Source of the DNA: Patescibacteria group bacterium
GTDB lineage: Bacteria; Patescibacteriota; Gracilibacteria; UM-FILTER-43-11
Assembly: GCA_029260955.1 (NCBI GenBank)
Contig: JAJDCF010000039.1
Span: forward strand, 1-7,096
Reading direction: 5' to 3'
Length of the DNA: 7,096 nt
How positions within the stretch are numbered: the stretch's first letter is position 1; the number at the start of each line of letters is the position of its first letter. The notes below the pieces were generated by a model. That model was not told where the DNA came from. It made no database searches and saw only the letters and a list, made by a program, of their open reading frames with translations. Of this stretch, positions 6,481-7,096 are shown one piece after another. A program made the translations under genes and the position numbers.

Positions 6481-7095
6481 TCAAGATCCTTTGCAAGCAA
6501 CATTTCGATTAAATGAAAACTTAGCTCTGACCTCTGCAGGTTTTCCACCGATCTCAAGCACCGGGTGTGCAAGAAAGTTGATAGGCCCTGTTACCGGGCC
6601 CGGTTCAACGACAAGATCCCGTCCCCGGCTTAATTCAATGCGGTTTGCCGGGTGACGACCAAAATAATAACTGGACAGATTAGAGTATTTGTCAGCTTCG
6701 CTGATGTCAACAGGCCACCATTTCCCCTCAGCGTAAAACTCTGCACCGCAATGATAACCGTGAATTCCTCCATCATTTCGTGCGGAAGGGATTGATGCTC
6801 CCATTGAAAAACGTGACGGGATACCGATACTTCTCGAGAGTGCAATGAAGTAAGAGTGAAAATCAGTACAGTTTCCTGTCTTTACATTACAGGCATAAAC
6901 GGCGTCGCCATTACCCCAGCCATCGCCGTTTCTGATATATTGCATATTGTCGATGACGTAGTCGTATAAGGCTCGAGCACGCATGAGATCTCCATTCTTC
7001 CCTTCAACAGCTTTCTCAGCAATGGTTTTGAAATCTTCATTGAGAGGCACCAGACGATTCGGTTTTAAATATTCCTCCGGAGCTGACTGAGGTTC
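6481..7095 (-). CDS. Transglutaminase-like domain protein (5' end outside window)
   Basis: The frame is open through the right edge; the 204 visible residues begin EPQSAPEEYLKPNRLVPLN. The transglutaminase/cysteine-protease fold is clear: helix ARALYDYVIDNMQY, GWGNGDAVYAC, then GNCTDFHSYFIALSRSIGIP with catalytic Cys76 (visible numbering), HGYHCGAEFY with His115, and WWPVDISEA with Asp130, so the Cys-His-Asp triad is complete. The tail (GRDLVVEPGPVTGPINFLAHPVLEIGGK) is typical of bacterial proteins of this group. Such proteins are often secreted or periplasmic and may act on proteins or peptides, but any signal peptide lies outside the window and the substrate is unknown. The GTG at 7050 is an internal Val codon, not the start. 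There is no apparent link to the nuclease genes. Confidence 0.88.
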   Translation of the reverse strand, partial: EPQSAPEEYLKPNRLVPLNEDFKTIAEKAVEGKNGDLMRARALYDYVIDNMQYIRNGDGWGNGDAVYACNVKTGNCTDFHSYFIALSRSIGIPSRFSMGASIPSARNDGGIHGYHCGAEFYAEGKWWPVDISEADKYSNLSSYYFGRHPANRIELSRGRDLVVEPGPVTGPINFLAHPVLEIGGKPAEVRAKFSFNRNVACKGS

Positions 7096-7096
7096 G

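Overview
The window looks like the right-hand end of a bacterial defence or restriction-type gene island, joined to unrelated chromosomal genes. The taxon cannot be fixed from the sequence. The moderately low G+C, the purine-rich 'CACGAAA / GCAAAGACGC' intergenic tract and the transglutaminase-like gene fit an environmental Gram-negative such as a Chlorobiota or Desulfobacterota member, but this is a low-confidence impression. Standard stop codons are used, including TGA.

Left block (1-5671, all plus strand). Four genes run head to tail. The first is open at the left edge. It is a very large ATPase with a MORC/Hsp90-like GHKL domain at its N-terminus (only the last part is visible), a long charged coiled-coil middle and a histidine-kinase-like H-box plus HATPase domain at its C-terminus. 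Its stop codon overlaps the start of the second gene by 8 nt. That gene encodes a protein with an N-terminal response-receiver domain and a roughly 350-residue C-terminal region that I do not recognise. An HNH endonuclease follows 36 nt later, and a Vsr-type (very short patch repair) endonuclease comes 92 nt after that. GHKL/MORC-type ATPases, HNH nucleases and Vsr enzymes are known companions in restriction-modification islands. Here they come with what looks like a complete two-component relay (His region, HATPase, receiver Asp). The working idea is that the ATPase senses a state of DNA or an invader and signals through the receiver protein, with the nucleases as effectors. A cytosine methyltransferase is expected just left of the window but is not visible.

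Right block (5672-7096, minus strand). The strand switches after vsr. A small gene of unknown function (111 aa) converges on vsr. Upstream of it lies about 355 nt without a gene (6126-6480), holding a short hairpin next to the start codon and a purine-rich, degenerate short-period repeat tract. Last comes the 3' part of a transglutaminase-like cysteine protease-fold protein, open at the right edge, with its Cys-His-Asp triad intact. These genes have no evident link to the defence block, so the island edge probably lies between about 5672 and 6480.
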